In this document: piece by piece, positions 51,701-60,469 of the stretch | Layout of the letters: every line of letters begins with the position of its first letter | Numbering within the stretch: the stretch's first letter is position 1 | Assembly (NCBI RefSeq): GCF_900110955.1 | Contig: NZ_FOFR01000010.1 | Location: 186,001 to 250,000 of the forward strand | Direction: 5' to 3' | From: Lentzea xinjiangensis | GTDB taxonomy: Bacteria; Actinomycetota; Actinomycetes; Mycobacteriales; Pseudonocardiaceae | DNA: 64,000 nucleotides | Translations under genes and position numbers: made by a program | The notes under the pieces: generated by a model | Database searches by the model: none | What the model was told of the DNA's origin: nothing | The model's input: only the letters and a program-made list of their open reading frames with translations

Positions 51701-54137
51701 GCAGACGATTCTCTCCGGCGTCATCGGGCTGTCCACACATCCGTGGCTCGCGGACCACGCGGTGCGCGATGTGGTCGTGTTCCCCGGCGCGGGGTTCGTC
51801 GACCTGGCGTTGCAGGCGGCACAGTCGGTGGGCCTCAGCGGGGTGGGGGAGTTCACCATCGCGGCACCTCTGGTGCTGGGCGAGGACACCCGTCACGAGC
51901 TCCAGGTGATCGTCGGCGCCGAGGCCGGGGACACCGTCGAGATCTGCGCACGCGCCGAGGGCGAGGTGGACCAGCCGTGGGTCCGTCATGCCGCGGGCGT
52001 CCTGATCGAAGCCGTGAGGAGCACCGAGTCCGCCGGGATGCGGCCGACAGGTGCGGAAACCGTTGACCTGCAGAGCCTCTACGGCGAGGCGGAACAGCAC
52101 GGGTACCACTACGGGCCGGCGTTCCAGCGTCTGACCGGGGCCTGGCGAGACGGCGGGACGACGTACGCGAACGTCGCGCTTGATCCAAGCCAGGCCGGAG
52201 AAGCGCAATACCACGCGTTGCACCCCGCACTGCTCGATGCCTGCATGCACCCGATGGTGGCCACGACGGCGGAAACGGTCCTGCCGTTCTTGTGGGACGG
52301 TGTCCAGCTCCTCGCGTCCGCCGCCACCTCGTTGCACGTCCAGTTGCGGCAGGTCGCCGACGGCGAGCTCACTCTGGTCGCCACCGACCCGGACGGGCAC
52401 CTCGTGCTGTCCGTCGACCGCCTCCTGGTCCGCCCGGTGGCGGCGGACGCGTTGTCCCGCGTGCCGGGCGGGCTGTTCGAGCTGGGCTGGGAACCGGTGG
52501 TGGGTCCGCTTCCCGCTCAGGCAGCACCGGTGCTGAACGTGAGCACAGATGAGAAAGCGCTGCCTCATCAGGACGTCGAGGCCGGCTCGGTCCTCGTGCT
52601 CACCTGCCCGCCGGCCGCGGGCCCGGTCGCCGACGAGGTGGAACGGATCACCGCGGACGTGTTGCGGGCGGTCCGGAACTGGCTCGCCGAGGACCGGTTC
52701 GCCGGCACGTCGCTCGTGGTGGCGACCGAGAACGCCGTCGACACGGGCGGAGATGTCGTGGCCGGGCTCGCCCACGCTCCCGTGTGGGGACTGGTCCGCA
52801 GCGCCCAGACCGAGCATCCGGACCGCACGATCGTCCTGCTCGACCTCGACGGCGTGACCCCGCTCGACGACGTCGTGCAGGAGGTCGTCGCCGCCGGAGC
52901 ACCGCAGCTGGCGGTGCGCGGCGGCGATCTGCTGGCACCGAAGCTGATCCGGGCGAGCGCGCCTCGGCAGGAGCCGCTCGACCTCGACGGCACCGTGCTC
53001 ATCACCGGCGGGTTGGGCACGCTGGGCACCCGTGTCGCGGCCCATCTCGTGCGGCAGCACGGGATCCGCCACCTCCTGCTCGTAGGCCGCCGAATGCCCG
53101 ATGACGCGACGCTGATCGTCGATGAACTCGCGGAGCTGGGGGCGGAGGTGCGCGTCGCGACGTGCGATGTCGCTGATCGCGAGGCAGTGGCCGCTCTGCT
53201 CGACACCGTGCAGCCGCCGTTGTCCGGCGTGGTGCACACCGCGGGCGTGATCGACGACGGCATGCTCGCCGACCTCGACGCGGAGCGGCTTCACCGGGTC
53301 ATGGCGCCGAAGGTGCGTGGCGCGTGGAACCTGCACGAGCTCACCGCCGAGGTGCCGTTGTTCGTGAGCTTCTCGTCGGCGTCGGGCGTGCTCGGATCTC
53401 CCGGGCAGGCGAACTACGCCGCGGCGAACACATTCCTCGACGCACTGGCTGCTCATCGCCGTGCGCTCGGGCAACACGGGCAATCGCTCGCGTGGGGGCT
53501 CTGGGACGAGGCGAGCGGCATGACGGGCCACCTCGACGAGGCGGCACTTCGACGGCTGCGCAGGCTCGGCGTGGTGCCGATGACGACCTCGTACGGCTTG
53601 GACCTGCTCGACGCGGCCATCGGCCGGTCCAGCGCGCTGACGGTGACCGCCCGCTTCGACCTCGCGGGTGCGGACAAGGAGACCGTTCCACCGTTGCTGC
53701 GCGGTCTCCTGCCCCGGACGGCGCTGCGTCGAGCCGCCACGGCCACCAAGCCCCCGGTGCCGTTGGCTTCGGTACCACCGCAGCAGCGCCGGACGGTCGT
53801 GTTGGAACTGGTTCGCGCGTCGATCGCGCAGATCTGCGGCTATCCGGCGATCGACGACGTGCCGGAGGACAAGGGACTGCGGGAACTGGGTGTCGACTCG
53901 CTGTCCGGCGTGGAGCTGCGCAACCGCCTCAACGCCGCGACAGGCCTGCACCTTCCGGTCACCCTCGTGTTCGACCACCCGACGCCCGCCGCGCTGGCCG
54001 ACGGTGTGCTCCTCGCGCTGGACGGCGGACCGACGGCGCCGGACAGGCCGGAGACCGTTCGCGCAGCACCGCTGTTGACGGATGAGGAGCTCTTCGCGTT
54101 CGTCGACGACACGACCGTCGGGCGAGCCGATGGCTGA
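48735..54137 (+). CDS. Type I polyketide synthase, ACP-KS-AT-DH-KR-ACP
   Basis: An 1800-residue modular synthase. Domains: ACP (about 10-85, carrier Ser46 in GVDSLL); KS (105-530; Cys277 in DTACSSS, His412, His451); AT (about 620-920; Ser718 in GHSQGE, and YASH at 818-821, the methylmalonyl-CoA signature); DH (980-1240; His1008 and Asp1168, with D in place of G in HxxxGxxxxP); KR (1415-1600; G1425-G1431 cofactor loop, IDD at 1506-1508, Tyr1561, so B-type and active-looking); ACP (about 1690-1770; Ser1722). There is no ER and no thioesterase. The leading ACP before the KS could carry the starter made by the isonitrile cassette. Predicted product step: addition of one C3 unit as an alpha-methyl, alpha,beta-enoyl thioester. 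GTG 48735 has GAGGA upstream. Confidence 0.93.
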   Translation: MSTAWAGSPRSRLVELVRRTVAEVLGYDSADEVEVDVPFGEQGVDSLLALDIRERIAAELGVALPPTIVFEAPTPALAAEYLDRVLSEAGSDDDVVVEVAPAADDPVVIVGMACRLPGGIDTVEGFWQLLLDEDEVIGPLPDDRGWDVEGTYDPDPDTPGSIYVRGGGFLQRVQDFDAGFFGISPREAIGMDPQQRLLLEVSWEALERAGIDPVSLRGTETGVYAGLFSSGYASVLAPVFDEVEGYLSMGTLTGVAAGRVAYALGLQGPAMSVDTACSSSLVTLHLAAQALHAGECDVALAGGVTVLADLTMHIEFCRERALSVDGRCRPFAEGADGFGPSEGAGMLVLQRMSDAVRQNRKVLAVVRGSAVNQDGASNGLSAPNGAAQQRVIRKALRNASLGPADVDIIEAHGTGTPLGDPIEAGALLATYGRRPADQPALVGSAKSNVGHTQAAAGVVGVIKAVLAMQHGVVPRSLHSDTPSSMVDWSAGAVTLADRTVAWPDRGRARRAAVSGFGVSGTNAHVILEQAPQAARSADAAADGPAVWTFAAKSPSALRAYAGKLRHFAEKVDDPAAAGRALVESRSAFAHRAVVFAADRAELVRGLASVAGGVADSRVVVGRVRTGPGPVFVFPGQGAQWPEMARDLLASAPVFARWISECERAFAPYVDWSLTAALRDGVDLSRVDVVQPALFAVLVGLARLWEHHGVLPSAVVGHSQGEIAAAYVAGALTLDDAARVVTLRSREIVALTGLGGMAAVMLGRAEVEHRLSPYGDALALAAVNGPAAMVVSGEVEALEKLLAELTADGVWSRRIDVDYASHSAAVDAIEAEVRAVLAPIRPQSSKITFVSTVTAGAVDTEGLDAGYWYRNLRSAVRFEEAIEFLRASGHRKFVEISPHPVLSTALNQIDDTAFVMHSQHRERTTPADFAMQVGVAHANGIDVDWATLLPPSPASFVDLPTYPFERAEYWPSAPVRRRMVTPVVTNALTGQTILSGVIGLSTHPWLADHAVRDVVVFPGAGFVDLALQAAQSVGLSGVGEFTIAAPLVLGEDTRHELQVIVGAEAGDTVEICARAEGEVDQPWVRHAAGVLIEAVRSTESAGMRPTGAETVDLQSLYGEAEQHGYHYGPAFQRLTGAWRDGGTTYANVALDPSQAGEAQYHALHPALLDACMHPMVATTAETVLPFLWDGVQLLASAATSLHVQLRQVADGELTLVATDPDGHLVLSVDRLLVRPVAADALSRVPGGLFELGWEPVVGPLPAQAAPVLNVSTDEKALPHQDVEAGSVLVLTCPPAAGPVADEVERITADVLRAVRNWLAEDRFAGTSLVVATENAVDTGGDVVAGLAHAPVWGLVRSAQTEHPDRTIVLLDLDGVTPLDDVVQEVVAAGAPQLAVRGGDLLAPKLIRASAPRQEPLDLDGTVLITGGLGTLGTRVAAHLVRQHGIRHLLLVGRRMPDDATLIVDELAELGAEVRVATCDVADREAVAALLDTVQPPLSGVVHTAGVIDDGMLADLDAERLHRVMAPKVRGAWNLHELTAEVPLFVSFSSASGVLGSPGQANYAAANTFLDALAAHRRALGQHGQSLAWGLWDEASGMTGHLDEAALRRLRRLGVVPMTTSYGLDLLDAAIGRSSALTVTARFDLAGADKETVPPLLRGLLPRTALRRAATATKPPVPLASVPPQQRRTVVLELVRASIAQICGYPAIDDVPEDKGLRELGVDSLSGVELRNRLNAATGLHLPVTLVFDHPTPAALADGVLLALDGGPTAPDRPETVRAAPLLTDEELFAFVDDTTVGRADG

Positions 54138-55563
54138 CGTGGACGAGCTGCGGGGCTACCTCCAGCGGGCTGTCGCCGAGCTCCGCGAGACCCGCGCGGC
54201 GTTGCGGAGCCGGCACGAGCCGATCGTGGTGCTCGGCGCAAGCTGCCGGTACCCCGGCGGAGTCACGTCGGTGGAGGACCTGTGGCAGCTCGTGAGCGAC
54301 GGACGGGACGCGATCTCGCCGCCGCCCGCCGAGCGCGGCTGGCCGTCCGACGCTCACGCCGGCGGCTACCTGGACGCGCTGACCGAGTTCGATCCCGCGT
54401 TCTTCGGTCTCACCGCGGACCAGGCGGTGGTGCTCGATCCTCAGCAGCGGCTGCTGCTGGAGACCTCGTGGGAGGCGATCACCGAGTCGGGCTTGGACCC
54501 CTCGGCGTTGCGCGGCAGCCGCACCGGGGTGTTCGTCGGCTCGATGTACAACGACTTCTACTACCACTGGCGTGACCGCCTGCCGCAGGAGCAGGGTGCT
54601 CACCTGGTGCTCGGGAGCTCGACCAGCATGACGGCCGGACGGCTGTCCTACACCTTCGGGTTCCACAGCGCCTCGGTCGCGGTCGACACCGCCTGCTCCT
54701 CCGGGGTGGTCGCGCTGCACCAAGCGGTGTCGGCGTTGCGCCGCAACGAGTGCGACCTCGCGCTGGTCGCCGGTGTGTCGATCGCGGCGTCGCCGGCGAT
54801 GTTCGACTTCTCGCACAGCATGGACATGCTGTCGCCCAGCGCCAAGTGCCGATCTTTCGCGGACGGTGCCGACGGGTGGGCGTTGTCCGAAGGTGCCGCC
54901 ACCGTTGTGCTGCAACGCCAGTCCGACCACGAACGCGGTGAGCTACCCGCCCTCGCGGTGATTCGCGGCGTCGCGGTCAACCACGTGGGTGGCGGTCCCG
55001 GCCTCGCCCTGCCCGCCACCGCGCCCCAGGTCCAGGTGATCGAGGCGGCGCTCGCGGACGCCGGCCTCACCGCCGAGGACGTCGACGTGGTCGAGGGGCA
55101 CGGCACCGGTACGCCACTCGGTGACGCCGTCGAGGTCACCGCGCTGTCCAGGGCTTACGGTGCGCACCGTCCTGCCGACCGGCCGCTGTGGCTCGGCTCC
55201 CTCAAGTCCAACCTCGGCCACACCCAGGCCGCGGGTGGCCTGGGGGGACTGCTCAAGATGGCGATGGCGATGCGGCACGGCGTCATCCCGCAGTCGTTGC
55301 ACGCGGACAACCCGTCACGGCACATCGACTGGGACAGGGCGAACATCCGGCTGGTGGACCGCTCGATCAGGTGGCCTGCCGAAGGCAGGCCGAGGCGGGC
55401 AGCGGTCTCGTCGTTCGGCATCAGCGGCACGAACACCCATGTGGTTCTCGAAGAACCCGCACCGGACGTCGCAGGGCGTCGCAGCAGCGTGGCCCGGCCT
55501 CGGTACCGGCGAGCCCGCTTCTGGCCTTCCGGCTCGGCACACCCAACGGAGAACGACCGATGA
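54130..55563 (+). CDS. Stand-alone polyketide ketosynthase (AT-less module remnant)
   Basis: A 477-residue KS with an N-terminal coiled-coil docking helix (residues about 1-30, VDELRGYLQRAVAELRETRA). Cys189 (DTACSSG), His324 (EGHGTGT, with Gly replacing the usual Ala) and His364 (KSNLGHTQ) form an intact triad. After the KS the chain goes straight to PRYRRARFWPSG, a motif normally found after an AT domain, so the AT seems to have been cut out of a once complete module. It has no ACP. The ATG at 54130 overlaps the end of the synthase gene by 8 bp, and its docking helix would pair with the synthase C-terminus. It may condense with a unit carried elsewhere, or transfer or release the chain. Confidence 0.87.
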   Translation: MADVDELRGYLQRAVAELRETRAALRSRHEPIVVLGASCRYPGGVTSVEDLWQLVSDGRDAISPPPAERGWPSDAHAGGYLDALTEFDPAFFGLTADQAVVLDPQQRLLLETSWEAITESGLDPSALRGSRTGVFVGSMYNDFYYHWRDRLPQEQGAHLVLGSSTSMTAGRLSYTFGFHSASVAVDTACSSGVVALHQAVSALRRNECDLALVAGVSIAASPAMFDFSHSMDMLSPSAKCRSFADGADGWALSEGAATVVLQRQSDHERGELPALAVIRGVAVNHVGGGPGLALPATAPQVQVIEAALADAGLTAEDVDVVEGHGTGTPLGDAVEVTALSRAYGAHRPADRPLWLGSLKSNLGHTQAAGGLGGLLKMAMAMRHGVIPQSLHADNPSRHIDWDRANIRLVDRSIRWPAEGRPRRAAVSSFGISGTNTHVVLEEPAPDVAGRRSSVARPRYRRARFWPSGSAHPTENDR

Positions 55564-57101
55564 GCACAGCGACAACTCCATCGGCGGGAACACTGACCGC
55601 GCGGCTCGCCGCGGTCGCCGCCGAACGCCCCGATCACGTCGCCGTGATCTGCGGCGACGACCGCCGAACGTACGGAGTGCTGAGCGACCGCAGCCTCGGC
55701 ATCGCCGCGGTGCTCAGCCGGCACGGCGTCACGTCGGGCACGCGAGTGGGGCTCCTCGGCCGAGACAGCCCTCTGCTGGTGGAACTGCTGTACGCCTGCG
55801 CGCACATCGGTGCGGTGCTCGTACCGGTCAGCGCGCGCTTCACCGTGCCGGAGGTCGAACACGTCCTGGACGACTCGACCGCTGACCTGCTCGTGGTGCA
55901 GGAGGAAAGCGCGGACCTGGCGAATCGGCTCACGACGGCCGCGACGGTGCTGCCCGCCGGTGAGTTCGACTCGGTGGACGTCGGCGTGGAGCTGCCGCCG
56001 GTGGCCGCCGAGCCGGACACCCCCGTCGTCCAGCTCTACACCAGCGGCACCACCGGCTCACCCAAAGGAGTCGTCCTCGCGCACCGCAGCTTCTTCGCCG
56101 TCGCTGACGCGCTGGAGGCGGCGGGCGAGGACTGGGTCGGGTTCCGGCCCGAGGACACCACGTTGCCGGGCGTGCCGTGCTGGCACGTCGGCGGCGTGTG
56201 GTGGGTGACGCAGACGCTCAACGCCGGTGCGACGCTCGTGCTGATGCCGGCCATCTCCGCCGCGGACATGCTGGGGCTCATCCGGCGGCATCGGGTCACC
56301 TACACGTGCGCACCGCCCGCGTTGCTCAGCATGCTGCTGGATCACGCGGAGGGCATCCAGGGCGCCTTCTCCAGCCTGCGCAAGGTCGTCTACGGCGCGG
56401 CGCCGATCGCGGAGTCGTTGCTGCTGCGCTGCCTCGACGAGATGGGCTGCGAGTTCGCGCAGATCTACGGCCTCACCGAGACCGGCAACACCGTCGCCTG
56501 CCTGCCGCCTTCCGCGCACCGCCCCGGCAGTCTCGTGCCCGGTGCGGCAGGTCGCCCTTACCCCGGCTTCGCCGTCAAGGTCGTGGACGCCGAAGGCCGC
56601 GAGGTGCCCGGCGGAGCCACCGGCGAGCTGTGCGTCCGCACCCCCGCCCGGATGATCGAGTACTGGCGCCGTCCCGAGGCCACCGCGAAGACGTTGCGGG
56701 ACGGCTGGATCCACACCGGTGACGTCGGACACGTCGACGAGCACGGGTACATCCACCTCAGCGACCGGCTCAACGACACGATCATCCGAGCGGGCGAGAA
56801 CATCTACCCCGCCGAGATCGAACGAGCGCTGCACGAGTCGCCGGCCGTCGCCGACGCCGCGGTGATCGGAATCCCCGACGACCGCTGGGGTGAGGCGGTG
56901 CTCGCGTTCGTGGTCGCGGCCGACGGTCACCGGCCGACCTCCCGCGAACTGCGCCGGTTCCTCACCGACCGGCTTGCCGACTTCAAGATCCCCACCAGGT
57001 TCGTGCTCACCGATGGCGTGCCGCGCAACAGCATCGGCAAGGTGCTTCGGCGTGAACTCCGCGAACCGTACTGGCTGGGCCGAGAACGGAATGTGAACTG
57101 A
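55560..57101 (+). CDS. Acyl-AMP ligase (ScoC/FadD-like)
   Basis: A 513-residue adenylate-forming enzyme. QLYTSGTTGSPKGVVLAHRS is the P-loop, YGLTETGN the A5 motif, HTGDVGHVDEHGYI the A7 region and NSIGKVLRREL carries the catalytic Lys. Related enzymes activate fatty or isocyano acids for loading onto an ACP, as ScoA and ScoC do. Only one ligase is present here where ScoA-E clusters have two. It is expected to load an acyl or isocyanoacyl group onto the leading ACP of the synthase. The start overlaps the previous stop (ATGA). Confidence 0.9.
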   Translation: MSTATTPSAGTLTARLAAVAAERPDHVAVICGDDRRTYGVLSDRSLGIAAVLSRHGVTSGTRVGLLGRDSPLLVELLYACAHIGAVLVPVSARFTVPEVEHVLDDSTADLLVVQEESADLANRLTTAATVLPAGEFDSVDVGVELPPVAAEPDTPVVQLYTSGTTGSPKGVVLAHRSFFAVADALEAAGEDWVGFRPEDTTLPGVPCWHVGGVWWVTQTLNAGATLVLMPAISAADMLGLIRRHRVTYTCAPPALLSMLLDHAEGIQGAFSSLRKVVYGAAPIAESLLLRCLDEMGCEFAQIYGLTETGNTVACLPPSAHRPGSLVPGAAGRPYPGFAVKVVDAEGREVPGGATGELCVRTPARMIEYWRRPEATAKTLRDGWIHTGDVGHVDEHGYIHLSDRLNDTIIRAGENIYPAEIERALHESPAVADAAVIGIPDDRWGEAVLAFVVAADGHRPTSRELRRFLTDRLADFKIPTRFVLTDGVPRNSIGKVLRRELREPYWLGRERNVN

Positions 57102-57102
57102 A

Positions 57103-58326
57103 GTGACCACCCCGCTGTTCGACCCCTACAACGCGAAGCTCGACGAGCCGTGGGAGCAGCTCGCCGCCGACCGGCAAGGCTGCCCCGTCGCGTACTCGCC
57201 ACACCTCGACGCGGTTCAGATATCGTCCTACCAGGGGGTCAAGGAGTTCCTGGCCCAGCACCAGGACTACACAGGTACCTACAGCACGTTGTGGCCGCGC
57301 ACCGAGCCGCTGCCGGTCGACGAGCAGGTGTTCTCCTCAGCCGACCAGCCCCGGCACACCCGTCAGCGCAAGCTGTTCGTCCGTGCGTTGTCCGCGTCCC
57401 GCATCGCCACGATGAGGCCGTTCAGCGAGAAACTGGTGAACCAGCTCGTCGACGACATCATCGAGGCAGGGGACACCTTCGCGCTCGGCCCGGACTTCGC
57501 GATGAAGGTCACGGCGGGACACGTCGCCGAGCTGCTGGACATCCCGGAGGCCGACCGGGAGCGGTTCGCCTACCTGTCCGGCCTTTTCGAGCGCAGCACG
57601 GCGGGGACCGGCGACGACGAGCTCATCGCGCAGATGGACGAGTGGCATCGGCAGCTCGCCGACGTGGTCGCCGAGCGCCGTGCCGCGGGCGAGGTCGACG
57701 ACGACCTCATCACCAAGCTGTGCTTCGCCGAGGAGGACGGTGACCGGCTCACCGAGCTCGAGGTCGCGGCGCTGATCCGGGCGATGATCCGCGCGGGCAA
57801 CACGACCACCGCCGCGACCATCATCAACACCGTGCACGCGCTGGAGTCCCACCCGGAGCAGAAGGCGCGCTACATCGGTGACATCGACGGTCTCACGACG
57901 TCGCTGGTGCAGGAAGGACTGCGCTACGACGGCCCGGTGCTCGGGCTGTGGCGGCGTTGCAGCCGCGACACGTCCGTCGCCGGGCATCCCTTGCCCGCCG
58001 GACAGCGCGTCTTCACCGTCACCGCCGCGGCGAACCACGACCCGGCGGTCTACGACCGCGCGGACGAGTTCGTGGTCGACCGCGACTGGCGGAACCTGCC
58101 CGGCCACCTGTCGTTCGGACACGGCATCCACCACTGCATCGGCATGAACCTCGCGTTCCTCGAATGCGAGGTCGCACTGTCCACCCTGTACCGCAGATTG
58201 CCCGGCCTGCGCCTGGACGAGGAGAGCACACCGGTCCAGGCGCCCGGCCCGGTCGTGCGCGGCTGGATCGGTGTGCGCATGCGCTACGACAGGGACGTGC
58301 TCGCGACCGGGACGAAAGGCGACTGA
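57103..58326 (+). CDS. Cytochrome P450 (biosynthetic, first of pair)
   Basis: A 407-residue P450. ADQPRHTRQRKLFVRALSAS is the C-helix region, RAGNTTTAAT the I-helix (Asn where an acidic residue is usual), and SFGHGIHHCIGMNLAFLE the haem loop. GTG 57103 lies one base after the ligase stop. The protein resembles the second P450 of the operon throughout (QRKL, MRPFSEKL, LPGLRL), so they arose by duplication. Its likely job is oxidation (hydroxyl, epoxide or ketone) of the polyketide. Confidence 0.92.
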   Translation: MTTPLFDPYNAKLDEPWEQLAADRQGCPVAYSPHLDAVQISSYQGVKEFLAQHQDYTGTYSTLWPRTEPLPVDEQVFSSADQPRHTRQRKLFVRALSASRIATMRPFSEKLVNQLVDDIIEAGDTFALGPDFAMKVTAGHVAELLDIPEADRERFAYLSGLFERSTAGTGDDELIAQMDEWHRQLADVVAERRAAGEVDDDLITKLCFAEEDGDRLTELEVAALIRAMIRAGNTTTAATIINTVHALESHPEQKARYIGDIDGLTTSLVQEGLRYDGPVLGLWRRCSRDTSVAGHPLPAGQRVFTVTAAANHDPAVYDRADEFVVDRDWRNLPGHLSFGHGIHHCIGMNLAFLECEVALSTLYRRLPGLRLDEESTPVQAPGPVVRGWIGVRMRYDRDVLATGTKGD

Positions 58327-58328
58327 CG

Positions 58329-58550
58329 ATGGCCAACGTGGTGAAAGTCGACCACGACCTGTGCAGCGGCACCGGTCACTGCGCGGAGATCGCACCGAAG
58401 TTGTTCTCGATGAGCGACCGGCGGGCCTGGCCGGAGGAGAGGACCACCGAGCAGGCCGAGGACACCGAGCTGGCGCACCGGGCCGCGGACGGCTGCCCGT
58501 GGTTCGCGATCAGCGTTTCGGACAGCACCGACAACGAGGAGAACCAGTGA
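58329..58550 (+). CDS. [3Fe-4S]-type ferredoxin
   Basis: A 73-residue ferredoxin with three cluster Cys: CSGTGHC and a later GCPWFA. The CxxxxxC spacing and the missing fourth Cys mark the [3Fe-4S] type that serves actinomycete P450s. It stands between the two P450 genes, 2 bp after the first and overlapping the second (GTGA), so it is probably the electron donor to both. No ferredoxin reductase is nearby. Confidence 0.9.
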   Translation: MANVVKVDHDLCSGTGHCAEIAPKLFSMSDRRAWPEERTTEQAEDTELAHRAADGCPWFAISVSDSTDNEENQ

Positions 58551-59740
58551 GCGACGTCAGGTTCCGGCCTTACACCGCCAAACCCGCGCAGCCGTGGGCC
58601 GACCTGGCGGCGGACCGAAACCGCTGCCCGGTGGCGCACAACCCGGAACTCGGCGCCGTCCAGGTCACCTCGTACGCCGGGGTGAAGGAGGTGCTGCGCG
58701 ACCACGGCTCCTTCAGCAGCACCTACAGCAACCTGTGGCCGCTCGACGCGCCGCTGCCGGAGTACAAGCAGGTCCTGGGCGCAGCCGATCCACCGAGGCA
58801 CACCCGCCAGCGCAAGCTGCTGGTACGAGCCATGTCCGCGTCGAAGGTGGCAGCCATGCGGCCGTTCAGCGAGAAGCTGGCTGATCAGCTCGTGGACGAC
58901 ATCATCGCCGCGGGCACTCGCTTCGACCTGATCAACTCCTACGCGCGCAGGGTCAGCGAGAGCCACGTCGCGGAACTGCTCGGCATCCCCGACGAGGACC
59001 GCGAGTCGTTCTCCCACATGGCGAAGCTCATGGAGCTCAGTGTCGAGGAACGCGAGTCGCACGGGTTCTCGGCGGAGCTGGACGGGATCATCGCCCGGAT
59101 CGCCGATCTCGTACGGCGTCGCCGCGCGTCCGGCGGGACCGGCGACGACTTGATCACCCAGCTCTGCCTCGCCGAGGTGGACGGGGACCAGTTCGACGAG
59201 AACGAGATCGCGGCACTGATCCAGCTCCTGGCCGCCGCGGGCATCAGCACCACCCAGCAGGCCATCGGCAACCTCGTCGTCGCCCTGGAGAGGCACCCCG
59301 GCCAGCGGGACGCCTACCTCGCGGACATCGACGGGTTGACCGAGGCGGTGGTGGACGAAGGCCTGCGCTACGACGGTCCGGTGATGGGGTTGTGGCGCCG
59401 TTGCCTGGCGTCCGCCGAGGTCCAGGGCACCGAGGTGCGGGCGATGGACAAGACGCTGGTCGTCGTCGCGGCCGCGAACCACGACCCCGAAGTGTTCGCC
59501 GACCCGGAGGAGTTCCGCATCGACCGCGAGGACGCGGCTCAGCACCTCACGTTCGGCGCGGGAATCCACCTCTGCGTGGGGATGAACCTGGCGCGCCAGG
59601 AGGTCGGCACCGCTGTCGCCGCGCTGTACCGCCGCTTGCCCGGCCTGCGCTTGGTCAAGGGCGCCGACGAGCAGATCCCCGGACCGCTGGTGCGGAGCTG
59701 GCGGGTCATCGAGATGGAGTACGACCCGCCGGCGAGCTGA
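58547..59740 (+). CDS. Cytochrome P450 (biosynthetic, second of pair)
   Basis: A 397-residue paralogue of the preceding P450. I-helix LLAAAGISTTQQ (Ile-Ser at the position of the usual acid-Thr pair), K-helix EGLRYDG, which replaces ExxR by the E-G-L-R form, and haem loop TFGAGIHLCVGMNLARQE. The GTG at 58547 overlaps the ferredoxin stop. It and its twin probably catalyse sequential or related oxidations. Confidence 0.92.
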   Translation: MSDVRFRPYTAKPAQPWADLAADRNRCPVAHNPELGAVQVTSYAGVKEVLRDHGSFSSTYSNLWPLDAPLPEYKQVLGAADPPRHTRQRKLLVRAMSASKVAAMRPFSEKLADQLVDDIIAAGTRFDLINSYARRVSESHVAELLGIPDEDRESFSHMAKLMELSVEERESHGFSAELDGIIARIADLVRRRRASGGTGDDLITQLCLAEVDGDQFDENEIAALIQLLAAAGISTTQQAIGNLVVALERHPGQRDAYLADIDGLTEAVVDEGLRYDGPVMGLWRRCLASAEVQGTEVRAMDKTLVVVAAANHDPEVFADPEEFRIDREDAAQHLTFGAGIHLCVGMNLARQEVGTAVAALYRRLPGLRLVKGADEQIPGPLVRSWRVIEMEYDPPAS

Positions 59741-59780
59741 TCTTCGGCCGCCGTCGGCACCACCAGGAGGGAACGTCGAA

Positions 59781-60467
59781 ATGAGGGGCAGCGAAGCGCC
59801 GCGGCGGAACGTCGTCGTGGCGATCACCGGCGCGAGCGGCGCGGTCTTCGGAGTGCGGGTGCTGGAGCTGTTGCGGGGCCTGCCCGACGTCACGACCCAC
59901 CTGGTGGTGTCCAAGGCGGGGATGCTCACCCTGCGCCAGGAATGCGATCTCGCGGTGGACGAGGTGAAGCGGCTCGCCGACGTCGTGCACCGCTCGGGGG
60001 AGATCGGCGCGACGATCGCGTCCGGGTCGTTCCCGGTCGAGGCCATGCTGGTCGCACCGTGCTCGATCAAGACCCTGTCCGCCATCGCGACGGGCTACAC
60101 CGACGACCTCGTCGCGCGGGCCGCGGACGTGTGCCTCAAGGAGGGACGCCCGCTTCTGCTGATGGTCAGGGAAACGCCACTGCACCTCGGTCACCTGCGG
60201 TCGATGACGGCCGCGGCGGAAGCGGGCGCCATCATCGCGCCTCCCGTTCCCGCCTTCTACCAGCGGCCCGAGAGCCTTGCCGACCTGGTCGACCACACCG
60301 CACGGCGAGCGTTGGCCAGGGTGGGGCTGCGCGAGCTCGCCGCGCCCGCGTGGGACGGCGACGTGACCGGCGGGCGGCAGGCCTCACCTGGCCGGCGGCA
60401 ACCCGGGTTCGTCGAGACGACGCATCGCAACGGATCGTTGAACGCGATCACCACGGAGAAAGTTTGA
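59781..60467 (+). CDS. UbiX-like flavin prenyltransferase
   Basis: A 228-residue UbiX/Pad1-family protein that makes the prenylated-FMN cofactor needed by UbiD decarboxylases. VVAITGASGAVFGVRVLELL is the N-terminal FMN motif, APCSIKTLSAIATGYTDDL the signature with the conserved Ser-Ile-Lys, and LLLMVRETPLHLGHLRSM the second. It has about 35 extra residues at the C-terminus compared with usual UbiX. ATG 59781 has AGGAGGG 8 bases upstream; the UbiD gene starts 2 bp after its stop. Confidence 0.92.
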   Translation: MRGSEAPRRNVVVAITGASGAVFGVRVLELLRGLPDVTTHLVVSKAGMLTLRQECDLAVDEVKRLADVVHRSGEIGATIASGSFPVEAMLVAPCSIKTLSAIATGYTDDLVARAADVCLKEGRPLLLMVRETPLHLGHLRSMTAAAEAGAIIAPPVPAFYQRPESLADLVDHTARRALARVGLRELAAPAWDGDVTGGRQASPGRRQPGFVETTHRNGSLNAITTEKV

Positions 60468-60469
60468 CC

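Noticed and set aside
49284..53978. A 1564-codon open frame on the minus strand opposite the polyketide synthase
   Set aside because: It is a shadow of the synthase in high-G+C DNA: no recognisable domain, Arg/His/Gln-rich composition, and the plus strand carries all catalytic motifs.
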